DNA from: Anastrepha obliqua
Taxonomy: Eukaryota > Arthropoda > Insecta > Diptera > Tephritidae
DNA length: 64,000 nucleotides
Direction: 5' to 3'
Assembly (NCBI RefSeq): GCF_027943255.1
Contig: NC_072893.1
Location: forward strand, 31,518,001-31,582,000
Every line of letters begins with the position of its first letter. Positions within the stretch are counted from its first letter, which is position 1. The translations under genes and the position numbers were made by a program. This document shows positions 45,432 to 57,040 of the stretch, piece by piece. The notes under the pieces are model-generated. The model was not told the origin of the DNA, did no database searches, and saw only the letters and a list, made by a program, of their open reading frames with translations.

Positions 45432-45964
45432 TTAAGGGGTTAGGGTTAGTCAGAATTTTCAAAAAAAACTGTATTTTTTCAGCATTTTTTTAATGTGTAA
45501 TATCTTAGAAATATTGTGTGAAAATTTGAAGTGAATCCGACAAATCCTTTTCGAATTATTCACGAATTAACAAAAGGCGGTCGGGCGCTCCGGAGCGTTC
45601 GCAAAATTTTAAGTGCGTTTTTCTCAAAACTATGTTTTTTGAACTGGCGATCAATTTAAATTAAAAACCGCTTGTTAGATTTCAATAAAATGGAGACTGC
45701 TTTTGAAAAAGATAAAAAACTCGAGCCTGATCGAAGTATAGATTTTTTTAAACAATTAATTGTCGGTTTTTTCTCGAAAATCTGAAAAATATTTCATAAG
45801 ACCGCCATATTGATAATTTTGAAAAAAAGCTTCGATCAGGCACAAGATTATCTAATAATAAAACTAATTTCTCTTGTCCGATTGATTTTAGATGAATCTC
45901 CAAGGACTTGTGATGATCAGCGCCAGGGAGAAACTGGAGTTTTCGGTTATCACTGATTTTGTGC
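45432..45964. mobile_element. TTAA-type MITE, right end missing
   Basis: Begins TTAAGGGGTTAGGGTTAGTC, continues AGAATTTTCAAAAAA and contains GTGCGTTTTTCTCAAAACTA. These resemble the left part of the elements at 55664 (AGAATTTTCAAAAAATC and the same inner word) and 27086. I find no matching right end before the mariner scrap at 45965. Confidence 0.6.
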
Positions 45965-45995
45965 GCCAGTCTTGTTTATTTTGGACTTCACCTTG
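45965..45995 (-). mobile_element. Solo end of mariner family M
   Basis: CCAGTCTTGTTTATTTTGGACTTCACCTTG-like end matches the right ends at 31748 and 36048. No transposase next to it, so it is an orphan terminal repeat. Confidence 0.8.
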
Positions 45996-48484
45996 TGTAA
46001 TGTTTCAATAGTTTACAGTTTTAAAATAGCACTACCGTATTTAATCATCAAATAAACCCTCGTAGAATTAATAAGTATCCTCTCTTAACTTTCTATTGCT
46101 TTCCTTAAATTCCAATCTAACAAAGAAAACTTAGTTAGCAGCATCATAAATCTCAAGCCGCTCGCGTCATCAACACACAAACGCCCCTACTATTCTCTGA
46201 CAACAGTTTAGCTCCATGTCCTTCTATGCATTGCCTCCCAACTGCATTGCCGACGGTGTGGCTCTTCTATTTTTTATTGCCACTAATCAATCATGCCGCT
46301 GTTTCACGGTAGCGACAGTGCGCTGGACACAGTGGCATGCTTGCGCGTTGCCACCGCCACAACCACGCTACCACGTCGACACTTCGACAGCCGCACAAAG
46401 GCGCAACGATTGTAAAGGTCGCACATTTTAATTGCCATTTTAAATTACAGCTACAATGAGCCAATCTCGCAGGCCATTGCAGTAATCCTTTTTTGTTTGG
46501 CATTGCTTTATTTTTTATTCTCTGCAACACCTGTAAGCAAACAAAGGCAAAGAAGCGCACAACAAATACCATTGCCATTGCCGTTGCCGTTTCCATTGCC
46601 GTTGACGTTGACGTGTATTCGCGAAATTGCCAACTCACGCGGCAATTGTGACGGACGAAAATTTACAACTTTCCATAAATTTTCCGAAACGCTGACACAA
46701 ACACAGGCAATCATAGAGCAGCATGGAGCAGGGCGGTCGTAAATAGTTAGCAGCAAATACTTACATGCAGCCGTAGTGGCAAAGCGTCGGCCCGACGGCA
46801 TACCTCTGCTTAAATCTTTGTGGGCGCGTTGGTGATGATTTCAGTCAGCATTTTTAGCGATTTACGTCAAACGCTTGGCTGTGTGTTGGAACGACATCCC
46901 ACTAGACAGTTGCGGTGAGTAGTCAATAGTTGGGTTATCGGTAGCCGTGACAGCGCACCACACAAATCAGTGCCGCGCATGACTGACAGAGGTAGAGTTG
47001 GTGGTGGCTGCGGCTGCAACGGCGGCCATAAATCAAAAAATGTTTAACCACGGCACGAAAACAATGCCAACAAGATAACAATAACAATAATTTTTAGTAT
47101 CAACTAAAAAACGAAAAAAAAAAAAAAGAAACAGCCAACACTTTGTAAGTGAACCGCGCGGATGTGAACAGCTTGAAGGATATGCGAGGTACAGAGCCCA
47201 TTTGTGTCTTTTTAAGCAATTTTTTTTGTTGAATTTGAAATTTCGCAATCCTTTGCAAGTACATACAATACACTTTTTCACAGGCAGTAACAAAATAACA
47301 AACGAAAAAAATCAAAGAAACATATAGTTTAGAGCCGCAGAAAAGCTGGAGTTAACAGAAACTTGACTCACTGCCTCACTGGCCGCCCGCGTGCCTCCCT
47401 TTTCTTGCACGTGTAGTCTTTTTCAGTTTACTTTTCGCTCATTGCCCGCTTCACCACTCACACTCACAGTCATGTCTAACATCCTAATGACTTTTCTGGC
47501 ATTTTAGGCGTGAATCAAGTCAAGTCAAGCCAGCCAACCAACCAGTCAGTCAGTCCCCACTACCACCATCACCACCACCACTCTTTGCGGCAGTTAAAAT
47601 GTCCAGATCTCAGTGTAGCTGGCAGCTGAAATTGTGACTGTCACTATAAGTGTTGAACACAAAAAACAGTAGCCATTTTATGGCACCACAAAAAGTTAAA
47701 AATGAGAAAAAAATCAGCTAACAAAATCTGTGCAAAAATTTCCCAACTGCAAATGGGCTGTTTGATGTCTGTTTGGCTCCTTGCGGCTTACTGCCTCCTA
47801 TTGCTTCAACATTTCATTGCATCGTTTGCCTTTAAAATAAAAATAAAAATTATGAATTTCCCTACTGCCAGTCAATTTTATTGTACAATTTTTTTAGCAA
47901 AAGCGTTTCAACTGCCCATCAACGAACAACTGCCAGCTTTGTGGTTGGAACCTTTGTGCTAGGCCTGTGTGGAGTTATGTATGCATGTTTCTACGTGTGT
48001 GCGTGTGTGTATGGCCAACACTTTACACAATTTTTCGAATGCTTAGTATTATTAGAAAATAACTGCTCTTAAACATATTTTGTTGTTATTATTTCTTTTA
48101 GCCATTGCCACTGCAATGGGACGTTAATTATTGCCTAAATGAATTATGCGCTTAGGAGCGATAGTCGTATGATTGGTTGAAGAAGTGAAGAGATGAAGTC
48201 TTGGAAAATAAGATTTTTTTTTCTGAAGTTGCAGCAGGATTTTATAAATAAAATAAATCAATTTTTTAATCGAATTTTGCTTCATAAAAGCGCAATGCCA
48301 CAAGCTGCTTTGACAGCTTTTTGCTTGTATGTTGTTTAAAAGACGTGATGACTTTCATGCTATTCATTTTTATGAAAATTTGTGCGTTAAATGAGTAGCT
48401 TTTATTCCAAAGTGAAGTTAATTTAAGTTCCAATTAAGATCGACTAAAATTGTAAAATTTTCATAATTTAATATCTAACACCCA
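45996..48484. other. No recognisable gene; higher-GC zone
   Basis: 46200-47600 is richer in GC than most of the window with GGCGGCC, ACCACCATCACC and CAGTCAGTCAG words. No exon motif. A host regulatory function is possible but unsupported. Confidence 0.45.
46569..46613. repeat. Hexamer repeat (CCRTTG)n
   Basis: Variants of CCATTG/CCGTTG/ACGTTG repeated about seven times; on the minus strand an alternating Asn-Gly reading results, which explains an apparent ORF there. Confidence 0.85.
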
Positions 48485-50095
48485 AATACCTCATACTAAC
48501 ACGCTTAGAATACTTGGTCTAATTTTTGATAAAAAATTAACTTACAAGGGCCACTGTAAATACATAAGAATTAGTTTAATATCCAGACTTAACATTGTAA
48601 AGTACATTACATCTAAATACAGTTATATTCATATGTCGACGCTTGTAAATAAAACAAAGGCACCGACTGATGTTATCAAAGATTGACTTTGGACTGGCGA
48701 TCTACTACACTGCGCTAAGAAACATCTTGCACTGATCCAAACTCCTTATCACACAGCAGTTAGAAGAAGCATTCGAGCCTTTCCCACTTCACCTCTCAAA
48801 GTGGTGCTAACCGAAGCAGGCGTGCCCAGCATTCAAGACAGAATATTACACAACACTATGTTGCTTATACCAACCATTCTCCAAAGCAGGAATACACACA
48901 TGTTTGCCTTAATCAACTCAGCAAGACAAAAGCAAAATTTGACAAAAAGCCGTCAGTGATCATGCAATGCTTAATGCTCACCAAACATCTCTCATCTCAT
49001 CAACCATCAGTCTCACTCTCTGTGGCTTCATTTATATGCAATATGTTGAAATACCAAAAAAATAATACTAACAATAACAAATACATATAAATATTTAACG
49101 AATGCGCTGAACCTTATAAGTCAGAGTGGGAATTTATATATACCGACGACTCCAAATCAGATACCCACACCACGTTTGCAGTCACAAGCGACCAGAATAC
49201 CACCATAAAAGTTGACGCTTTGCCACAGTACTACTCTATATACATACAGCAGAGGCAGCGGCACTTTATGAAGCGGTTCCCTTCGTCTCGCGATCAGATA
49301 AAAAATGTATAATTTGCACAAATAGTAAATCGGCCATAGAGGCTCTCCTAAGCCCGAGAAATAATTCAATCCTCATAGACAATATTCGCGATACCTTATA
49401 TCGTTGCAAAAGCACAATAAAAATGTTGTGGGTTCCGGGTCACGCTGGTATCCGAGGCAATCACCTAGCAGGGGAGCGCGCTAAAGAAGCAGCCAGAAAA
49501 CCACTGGAACTGTTTACGTATATTAAAACGAGAGATATTCGTAAGCATGTGGCAAAATACTTCGCTGCTAAACATAATATAGAGTGGAGAAACTACCAAC
49601 ACCATTCCAAAGAACATAACCCTATTGGTTTGAAGCCTAACTACCCACCAAATTGTTTCTGCAGAGTTTTAAGAACGTTTATTCGCCTTAGCATAGGCCA
49701 CACTTTAAAAACACATTTCCACCTTTTAAATGGTTCCGACAGTCCGAACTGCTCACAGTGTAAGCTCAAGCTCCCTAACTGTTATTCACATCCTAGATGA
49801 ATGTCCTGACTTGGACCAATTCAGAAAAATTTTATTAGGGAATCTTCAACCATCCAACCTTCTTAAAGCTACCACCTATGAAAACATCAGTGCCATTAAC
49901 AAATTTCTTAAACTGTTTAATATTACAGATATTTAGATATATTTCCATAGACATAAGGTATTTATTATAGAATCAGTTTGTTAACCAATTTTTTATATAA
50001 CATGAGCCGAAGGCCTTAGCAGCCAGTGCTTATAATCTCAGTGTATCAACTATTTATAGTTGGTTCTCTTGTAAATAAAACAAAAAAAAAATATT
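48485..50095 (+). pseudogene. I-like LINE 3' part: thumb, RNase H, tail (copy 1)
   Basis: RT-thumb region: LRILGLIFDKKLTYKGHCKY, RISLISRLNIVKYITSK and CAKKHLALIQTPYHTAVRRS, LTEAGVPSIQDRILHN. RNase H: FIYTDDSKSDTH at about 49130, TAEAAALYEA at 49250, ICTNSKSAIEALL (aspartate changed to asparagine) and KMLWVPGHAGIRGNHLAGER (last aspartate changed to glycine). Tail: FIRLSIGHTLKTHFHLLNGS, CSQCK, a frameshift, then VIHILDECPDLDQFRKI and FNITDI with a stop at 49934. A 3' UTR with CATGAGCCGAAGGCCTTAGC ends in AATAAAAC and an A-run at about 50090. Several stops disable it. Confidence 0.85.
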
Positions 50096-50209
50096 CTTGC
50101 TCTGAGATTTTACTAATTTTCTAATTGTAAGCCTTGTATTATATTTTAAAAGAGCAATTTTCGTATATGACTTAAATTTTAGTCTGGGTTGTATGCTTAG
50201 TTATATGTC

Positions 50210-51774
50210 TTAAGGCGTCCCGGTGGTCTAGAGCTTGTAAATTTTGGGTATTTTCAGGAATTTTTATTTACAATAAAAATATGAAAAAAATATTTAAATT
50301 TTTTTAGGCTTGTTATTTAACTTCTCGAAGCGACTGCGCTACATGAAGCACTGCTTTTTGCCTCACAAACAAGAGAGAAGTACATACATAATATGCAGCG
50401 ATAGTAAGCCGACAATTGACGCATTATTGAACACAAACAATAATACGGAGTTGATCAATCGTATAAAGGAAATTTTACACCAACCTAGAAACACAATCAA
50501 AATCATGTGGATGCCTGGTCATGCTAGTATAAAAGGCAACGAATTTGCAGATGCACGCACCAAAGAAGCAGAAAGGAACCAAAAACACTATACCCGCTCT
50601 TCACTAAAGCAGGCATACGCAACTTAGTGAAAAAAAAGTTAACTCGTCGATTGCTCGAGAGTGGACAAACTACCATCATCACTACAAAGATCAAGTTCCC
50701 ACCGGTATGAAGCCAAATTATCCAAATTGCTCTATTCAAGTCCTTAAAAAGTACGTGCGCCTTAGAATAGGCCACACCTTAAGAACACACTCCCACCTCC
50801 TGAAAAATTCCGACAAACCAAGCTGCTCACATTGTAATTCAGCCAACCCGTCTGTAATTCATATACTGGACGAATGGCCTGCTCTACACCTAAACAGGGA
50901 AATCACATTTGATAACATGAATCCGACCAACCGACTGAAGGCACCGAACATTGCTAACATCAGTGCTATTAACTAATTCTTAACACTGTGTAATATCTCA
51001 GACATATAAATACATTAAGCAAAATACAAAAATAAACTATGTAGATGTAAGATAGTTGTAATAACACTTAATATATGTATATACCTTTAAATTTGTAGTA
51101 GCATGAGCCGAAGACCCTAGTAGCCAGCGCTTATCTTTAGTGTATTAATTATTTGTATTTAGATCTCATGTAAATAATAATAAAATATTTAAGTTCTTTT
51201 ACATACAAAAATGAAAAAAAAAATAATTTTAATAATTTTAAAGAGGGCGCTGAAGTTGACCCTCCTAAAAATTGGACCTGGACGGTGCTGTCCAGTTTGG
51301 CTCTTCTCTTTATCAGAAACACAAAAACTAAAATAAATATCAATCACTATGGCTATAGCTATGCCCCGTACTAGAATAAAAAATAAAAATTCACAAAATG
51401 GCGCGGTTTTGAATTTCACACTCTAAAAATCGGTTTTTTGTTCTGTTTTTTAATAAATAAAAAAATACGAAATAATTTAAATAATAATATAAATCGAGTA
51501 CGGGCGATAGCCATTGATTGTTGTGATCAGACGATTCGGTTGAATAGTTTTTTTTTTTTTCTAACAACACCAGGCCGAAAAAGTTGTTTTGGGATAAATG
51601 AGTTGAAAATTTTGAGAGTGGATAATGCGACCATTCATGCCGGCGCGTGACGAATCTGACTCTACCTGCTAAAACAGCTGAAGACTCGAATATACTGGGA
51701 ATATCCTTTCAAAAATTTGACTGTATATTCTTAAAATCGATTTTTTTTAATTCTAGACCACCGGGACCTCTTAA
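50210..51774. mobile_element. TTAA-flanked element carrying a LINE
   Basis: TTAA at 50210-50213 is followed by GGCGTCCCGGTGGTCTAGAG; the right edge, reverse complemented, reads TTAAGAGGTCCCGGTGGTCT and AGAA. This is an inverted repeat of about 20 bases with two or three mismatches and TTAA duplications. Without the nested LINE the element would be about 640 bp and non-coding, thus MITE-like (piggyBac or Kolobok type). Confidence 0.78.
50300..51190 (+). pseudogene. I-like LINE 3' end (copy 2), nested
   Basis: RNase H parts YIICSDSKPTIDALLNTNNN and IKIMWMPGHASIKGNEFADA retain catalytic residues. Then a stop, TSSIARE-like sequence and the tail YVRLRIGHTLRTHSHLLKNS, CSHCNSANPSVIHILDEWPA, with the last knuckle cysteine changed to tryptophan. 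3' UTR AGCATGAGCCGAAGACCCTA matches copy 1. The flanks show AAAATATTTAA on the left (about 50287-50297) and right (51183 on), a probable target duplication, so this LINE jumped into the TTAA element. Confidence 0.82.
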
Positions 51775-51872
51775 AACTGTTGGTCCCTCCATTTATGGAA
51801 CAACATCAAGACGCATGCCTCAAATAGGAGGAGGAACTCGGCCTAACAGAAGTGTACGCGCCGATTATTTAT
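51775..51872 (+). mobile_element. tRNA-derived SINE, 3' fragment
   Basis: GTTGGTCCCTCCATTTATGG, ACAACATCAAGACGCATGCC and GTGTACGCGCCGATTATTTA are the last 100 bases of the SINE. It starts exactly at the right edge of the TTAA element. Confidence 0.85.
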
Positions 51873-51989
51873 TTATCTTTATTTTAATTTAAACTCTGTT
51901 TTAGAAGGTATTTGTCAGCGTTTTACTTTAAATTAATTTTAAATTAAATTAAAATAATTATAGTAAATTAATTTAAATTACTTAACATT

Positions 51990-52203
51990 ACCTCTCTACC
52001 GTATTTTTATTGATTTCGAAAAAGCATTTGATCGCATAGAACGGATTGCAATTTGTGTAGCGATGAGATGCAAAGGCGTGCCATCAAAACTAATAAGGTT
52101 AGTAAAAGCACTCTATGCAGACGCCAACTGCAAAGTTATTCACGAGCGGATGGTCAGTGAACGAATCCTAACCGAAAAAGGCGTACTCCAGGGATGCGTA
52201 TTT
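51990..52203 (+). pseudogene. LINE reverse transcriptase fragment
   Basis: An uninterrupted frame of about 70 codons without ATG context: IFIDFEKAFDRIERIAICVA (RT motif A with its catalytic aspartate), KLIRLVKALYADANCKV, and EKGVLQGCVFF (motif B, usually G.RQGC). RTE-type RT most likely. The YADD motif is absent because the similarity ends at 52203. Confidence 0.78.
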
Positions 52204-52345
52204 TTCAACTAAAAGTTCTTCAAATTTCGATTCTGAATTAATTTATGCTACAAAAATTATTATAAAAATATTTTTAAACTAAAATTTCTTGAAAAATCGA
52301 TTCTGAATTAATTTATGCTACAAAAAATATTAAAAAAATATTTCG
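52204..52345. repeat. Two-copy tandem repeat of about 72 bases
   Basis: CGATTCTGAATTAATTTATG followed by CTACAAAAA occurs twice, at about 52230 and 52302, each preceded by ACTAAAA.TTCTT.AAA. Confidence 0.8.
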
Positions 52346-55300
52346 TAATATTAACAGAAATTAATTTAAAATTATTTTTACTAACTTCATGCATTGATCC
52401 ATTGCCACTCCAAACACAACTACACATCCGTTAACTTTTTTCAACTCATCGAAAATCTTGCGACGGCAAAGTCAGCGTAATCGCCAAAAATATTCTCACC
52501 GTCGGCAAGGAAGCTCACTCACGTTCAAAACTCTGTTAACAGTAAAGAAACCGGGAAGATGTAACGCAAATACTTTTATGAAAAACATTTTATACCAAAT
52601 CACAATTATTCATTCTTTTTTTTCAGGTGCGTTTGCAGCACTTCGTTGCTCCGCTATTCCGCTCATCGCTTGCATCTCTATTTAGCTAACTTTCAATTTC
52701 ATTTTCACAATCATTTCTTTTTGTCTTCTTAACAAATTTCTATAATTTTTTGCTGCCGTACCACAAAGCAAAGCAAAATCCGTCGCGCACGTAATTAACA
52801 CAATTAAAATCAAAACATTAATGACCTTTTATAAACGGCCGCAACACACATGTACTATGTAGCTGTGCATGTATGCATGTGTGTATGTGTGTATGTGCTT
52901 TTGGCTCTGTCTCATTGCAATAAAAACACACCTACTACTACTCCTAATTATGTTAATTGTGAATAAAAGCACATACCCACGCGAGTACGTATGTGTGTGT
53001 ATGCTTGCGAAAATATTGCTTCGAAGGTGTAATTTAAGAGTAGACTTTGAAAAGAGTTGACGCTATGGTAGAAGAGAAGAAATATTTGTAAAAGAAAGTG
53101 CACAAACCATTTTTAAAGAGAATCAGTCGGTGCGAAGGACAAAAGAGCGCATTTCAGTGCGCAAAAAATGCAAGTACTTGCCAATCCCTACACACGAACG
53201 TAGAGAAGACAAAAAGTCGTCTTATAAATTTAAGCTCTAAAATAACACTCCTTTTTAGGGGTGGGCACGCTCTTATTGAGTAGCCACCATTTTGTTGGTA
53301 TCTGCTAGGCTGAGAAGAGTGTGTTGCGTATCTAGTTTGGGATGTAATGAATATGATTTTGGCAAAAAGGTGTAATGATATTTAATAGAAAATATTTTAC
53401 AATTTTTTTCGATATTTTCAAAGCAAAGAGAATTAAATTTAAATGCAGTACTACACATAAACAAGAGAAAGAAGTGCTGACAAATAGTAGTGTAGAGTAT
53501 TTACGCATGACAAAAATAGCTGAGCAGTGAAAAGAAAAGAAGAAAACTCTACAGGCGTGAAAGCGCAGGCGCCTAACAGTACACGCAATGCACGTGCTCT
53601 GCTGCTAGGTGGGAGTATTCGATGCTAATTAAACTGTTATTCATATGAGAGCGTAAGAAAGAGCGGGCGTAGGCACGAAGATGTGTGAGAGAGCGAGAGA
53701 CAGAGAGAGCGAGATAGAGAGAAAGCGTATGAACGGATGTGTAAAGAAAAAGGTTTTTGGTTGAAGTGCTGAAAAATATACAACAAAAAAATAATATAAA
53801 AATACCATTTGTGGGTGAGAAAAAAATTCACTGCCAACTTTTAGTATGTCAAAAAGTTATGGGTTTGAGTTTTGTAAAAAATTCTATGCATTGTTTGTTT
53901 TGTTTTTTGTTTTTTTTTCGTAACTCTGTGGACGTAGTTATGTGAGTTGCTGTGAAAGTATTACATATACCACTACTGTCAAAGATATCACTTGTAAATG
54001 AAAGTATGTGTGAGGAGAGCAAATTTTTTGAGCAAAAGTATTTGAACACACACAAACACGCATGTACAAATATAAAACTCTGAATATGTATTCATGTGTA
54101 TGTTAAAGCAGGTGGTTGTCAGTCAAACATGGCGTCTTAAAAGCCAATCGAAGCACAAGAAACTGCTGCGGGTGCCGAGCGATGTTTAAAAGTTGCCACA
54201 AGAAAATAAAAACGACGCAGAAAGGGAAAAGGATATGTAAATAGAACAAAAGCAAAAAGTAAATAACATGAAAAAGAGAGCAGAGCAAATATGGCTAAAG
54301 TATAGGCGATGCCAGCGAAGCAACAGCGCCAACACGTATGAAGAGCGCTGGCCAGCAAATCGATAGAAAAATAGATGTGCTGATAGATAGATGCATACAC
54401 GAACACAGTAAGTAAGAAATGTGAGAACAGAAGCAGTGCAGTCGACTACCTTCAAGAAACTATAGTGGAAGTCGGAAAAGGAGTGAACTCAAGGAAGAAC
54501 AACTACGACTAGTGAAAAAAGGTGCTTAAGGATATGGAATAAGGAAACTCAGAAAGATAGAGAATGCATAAAACTTAAAGGAGTTGAATGTTCAAGCAAA
54601 GCAAATGCGGCAGCTTCCAATTATCTTAAGTTAGAGACTAGAAGAAAGCGGTTGTATGTAGCTGAGAGCGCCAGCTGAGTAAAAAGTTCTTGCTGCGTGT
54701 TTTTTGGAAGATTTTCAAAAGCAATTGCTCAAATGGCTTTTATTTGCTGCTTATATTTGCTCGAATGTGTATGCGTATGCGTCTTCTTATTGTGTGGCTG
54801 CCAACGCAAAAGTCGTTGTAAAAGTCATTTACACAATTTTAAAGTCGAATTAAAGTAAACACAAAATGTGTGATGTTTTCAGGCATTTCAGCTGTAGTCA
54901 TTCGATAACACGAGCTGAGGGCAACTGAAGTGACTTACAAGGGGCAACATTATCATTGTTTTTTCTTTGCGTGAATGAAGTTGACTGAAACTGAAACATT
55001 TAGCAGTGCTCATGTATATGTACGAGTATGTGTGCGTGTGTGAACTTTAGAAAATGTATGTCAAGAAATACTTAAAGCTATGTATATAAATAAGCTATGT
55101 ACATATATATGTATGTAATATGTAGTAAATATTCCCTTAATGTTTTGCTTAGCTTTCGAGTTGCTTAGATATGAACAAATATATTAAAGTTGGAGATTGT
55201 GTGGAGTTTCCGTTTTTTTATTGGAAATTTAGTAGTATTATAAACCTCTAGACTTAGCAAACTTAAAAAGAGAGACTCAAAATCTATTATAAAATGCTTT

Positions 55301-55420
55301 AACTGACCTTACTATGCCAGTAAATAAACCCCTACACCAAAACAAACTTGAAAAAATGTAAACCACCCTAGTATAATACGAGTATATCGATTCTAAGAAG
55401 AGGTATTCTGAAAATTACTA
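52346..55420. other. No recognisable gene
   Basis: Includes ATG/TGTG-rich tracts (52865-52900, 52990) and a GA-rich stretch (53655-53735, GAGAGAGCGAGAGACAGAGA). The many open frames on the minus strand from 54100 to 54460 are hydrophobic and overlap in several frames, without motifs. Confidence 0.5.
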
Positions 55421-55644
55421 CAAAGTGGCGCAAAATCAATCATTCTTTTGGAAGATTTATGATTTTTGCAAGTGTCGTCGTATGTGAAGGGGTGTTGGAT
55501 ACTTGTAAATGATACAGCTGCAGTAAACAAACACTAGCAATGCAGCGCGTAAAATTCAAAATAAATCACCCAGAGCATTTTTCTTGTTTACATAGTAAAA
55601 AATTATTCAAAAACCAAACTGATGATTAATTTCGCGCCACCGTG
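55421..55644 (+). mobile_element. GGTGGCGC MITE
   Basis: Left CAAAGTGGCGCAAAATCAAT and right reverse complement CACGGTGGCGCGAAATTAAT form inverted ends of about 22 bases. Non-coding, 224 bp. A partial copy lies at 28420-28572. Superfamily not determined because the flanking duplication is unclear. Confidence 0.68.
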
Positions 55645-55663
55645 TGCGTAGGTTAAGGTTACC

Positions 55664-56360
55664 TTAAGGGATTGTATGCAGTTAGAATTTTCAAAAAATC
55701 AATTTTTTTTTTTACTTTTTTTTGTACATATCTTTCAGAATACATACAGAAAATTTAATATCGTTTCGGTGAATATTTTCCAAGTTACACGCAAATTTAA
55801 AAAGGCGTTTCAGAGAATTTTTACCCTATGTAAAGTGCTTTTCAAACTTTAAACGCGTTTTTCTCAAAACCGTGTTTTCGAAGTCGATGGACACGATTTC
55901 TCAAAAACGGCGGAACCGAACGTCGTGAAATTTTAACATAACCTTCTCAGATCGAAGGAATAAGAATTTTGATGATTTTTTCTATTTTTTTAGGCAAAAT
56001 TTGGCGAAAATTTTTGTAGATTTTTTTTTTTTGCTATAGCCACCATTTTATCAAAAATTAAAATTTTTACAATTCCTTCGATTAATACTTAGCTTTATCT
56101 ATCCGCAAAAAGAATCTTATTTGGTTTTCGATTTCAGATAATCCAAACCGGAGATATTTTATACACCGCCGAACGCTTTTTTTTTGGAGGACGCTTGGAA
56201 GATCATCTGCAGGAGCCATGCACTTCAATAATTTCACTAACTTTATGTGCTATAATTAACTTTAAAGTAGACATTATTTAAATAATTAAAAATTGTATTT
56301 GTTTAATAAAATCGTTCTTTGTAAAAAATTCTCAAAAAAACGCCTTATATAACCCCTAAA
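55664..56360. mobile_element. TTAA-type MITE
   Basis: Left TTAAGGGATTGTATGCAGTT; right reverse complement TTAGGGGTTATATAAGGCG, an imperfect inverted end. Inside is AACGCGTTTTTCTCAAAACC, shared with 27086 and 45432 elements. Length about 0.7 kb matches the 27086 element. Confidence 0.65.
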
Positions 56361-56619
56361 AGTATTAAACGATTTTTTATTACTTGACGAAGTTTGAACG
56401 ACTTTAAGACTTTAAATTAAACAAGGAAAACGACAGGCCAAACCCAATATAACTGAAGAAGACGGGGGTAGTTTTATGACTGTTTAAAAAAAAGTTAGCA
56501 ACTACGTAAAAATTTGATACATGACTGAATTACATACACGTACCCGCAATTCTGAGTCAGCTTATTTAATAAATAATTAAAAGTGCACCCTGCTCCTTAC
56601 TACAGTCATGCTGATTTCA

Positions 56620-57040
56620 CAGCACCTTAAGGCAGCTGAAACGTGCTTTTCGCTCTTAAGGAATCATTTCCCAATACTTTCATGGCCCTTGACCGCATGT
56701 CACCGAAGAAGCTTCTTGCATTTATCGAGTCTAATTTTCTTCAAGCGCATCATCAAAAGATGATCAATTGAGCGACGGAAGGCTTTCTTGTGGATATCAT
56801 CTCTGATTAGATGGATTTGGTCGATACATTCATTTCCTTGGACATGGATTTCTGCTTTCTAAGGGGATTTCTGCGAATTCTTTCTCCAACAGCTTTTATG
56901 GTTGCAATGGTTCGAATAACCTGAGGACGAGCACTCCTTTTTCTGTCTGTCACTTCAAACGTTTGGAAAAAAAGATTGATCGTGCGGTAAGCAAACATTC
57001 TCGAAATGTTAAGTTTTTGCAGCAATTCGTAATTCTGAAT
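56620..57040 (-). pseudogene. Tc1/mariner-type transposase N-terminus
   Basis: Minus strand: KLNISRMFAYRTINLF, TDRKRSARPQVIRT, IKAVGERIRRNPLRKQKSMS and KEMNVSTKSI, the paired helix-turn-helix DNA-binding region of a Tc1/mariner-superfamily protein. Downstream frames show scraps such as IRLNKCKKLLR. No catalytic domain follows before 56620. No terminal repeats found. Confidence 0.7.

Noticed and set aside
46291..46801. Minus-strand frame with alternating Asn-Gly
   Set aside because: Explained by the CCATTG/CCGTTG hexamer repeat at 46569-46613.
54103..54455. Three long minus-strand frames
   Set aside because: They overlap one another in different frames and have hydrophobic, Phe-rich translations with no recognised motif; typical of AT-rich intergenic DNA.
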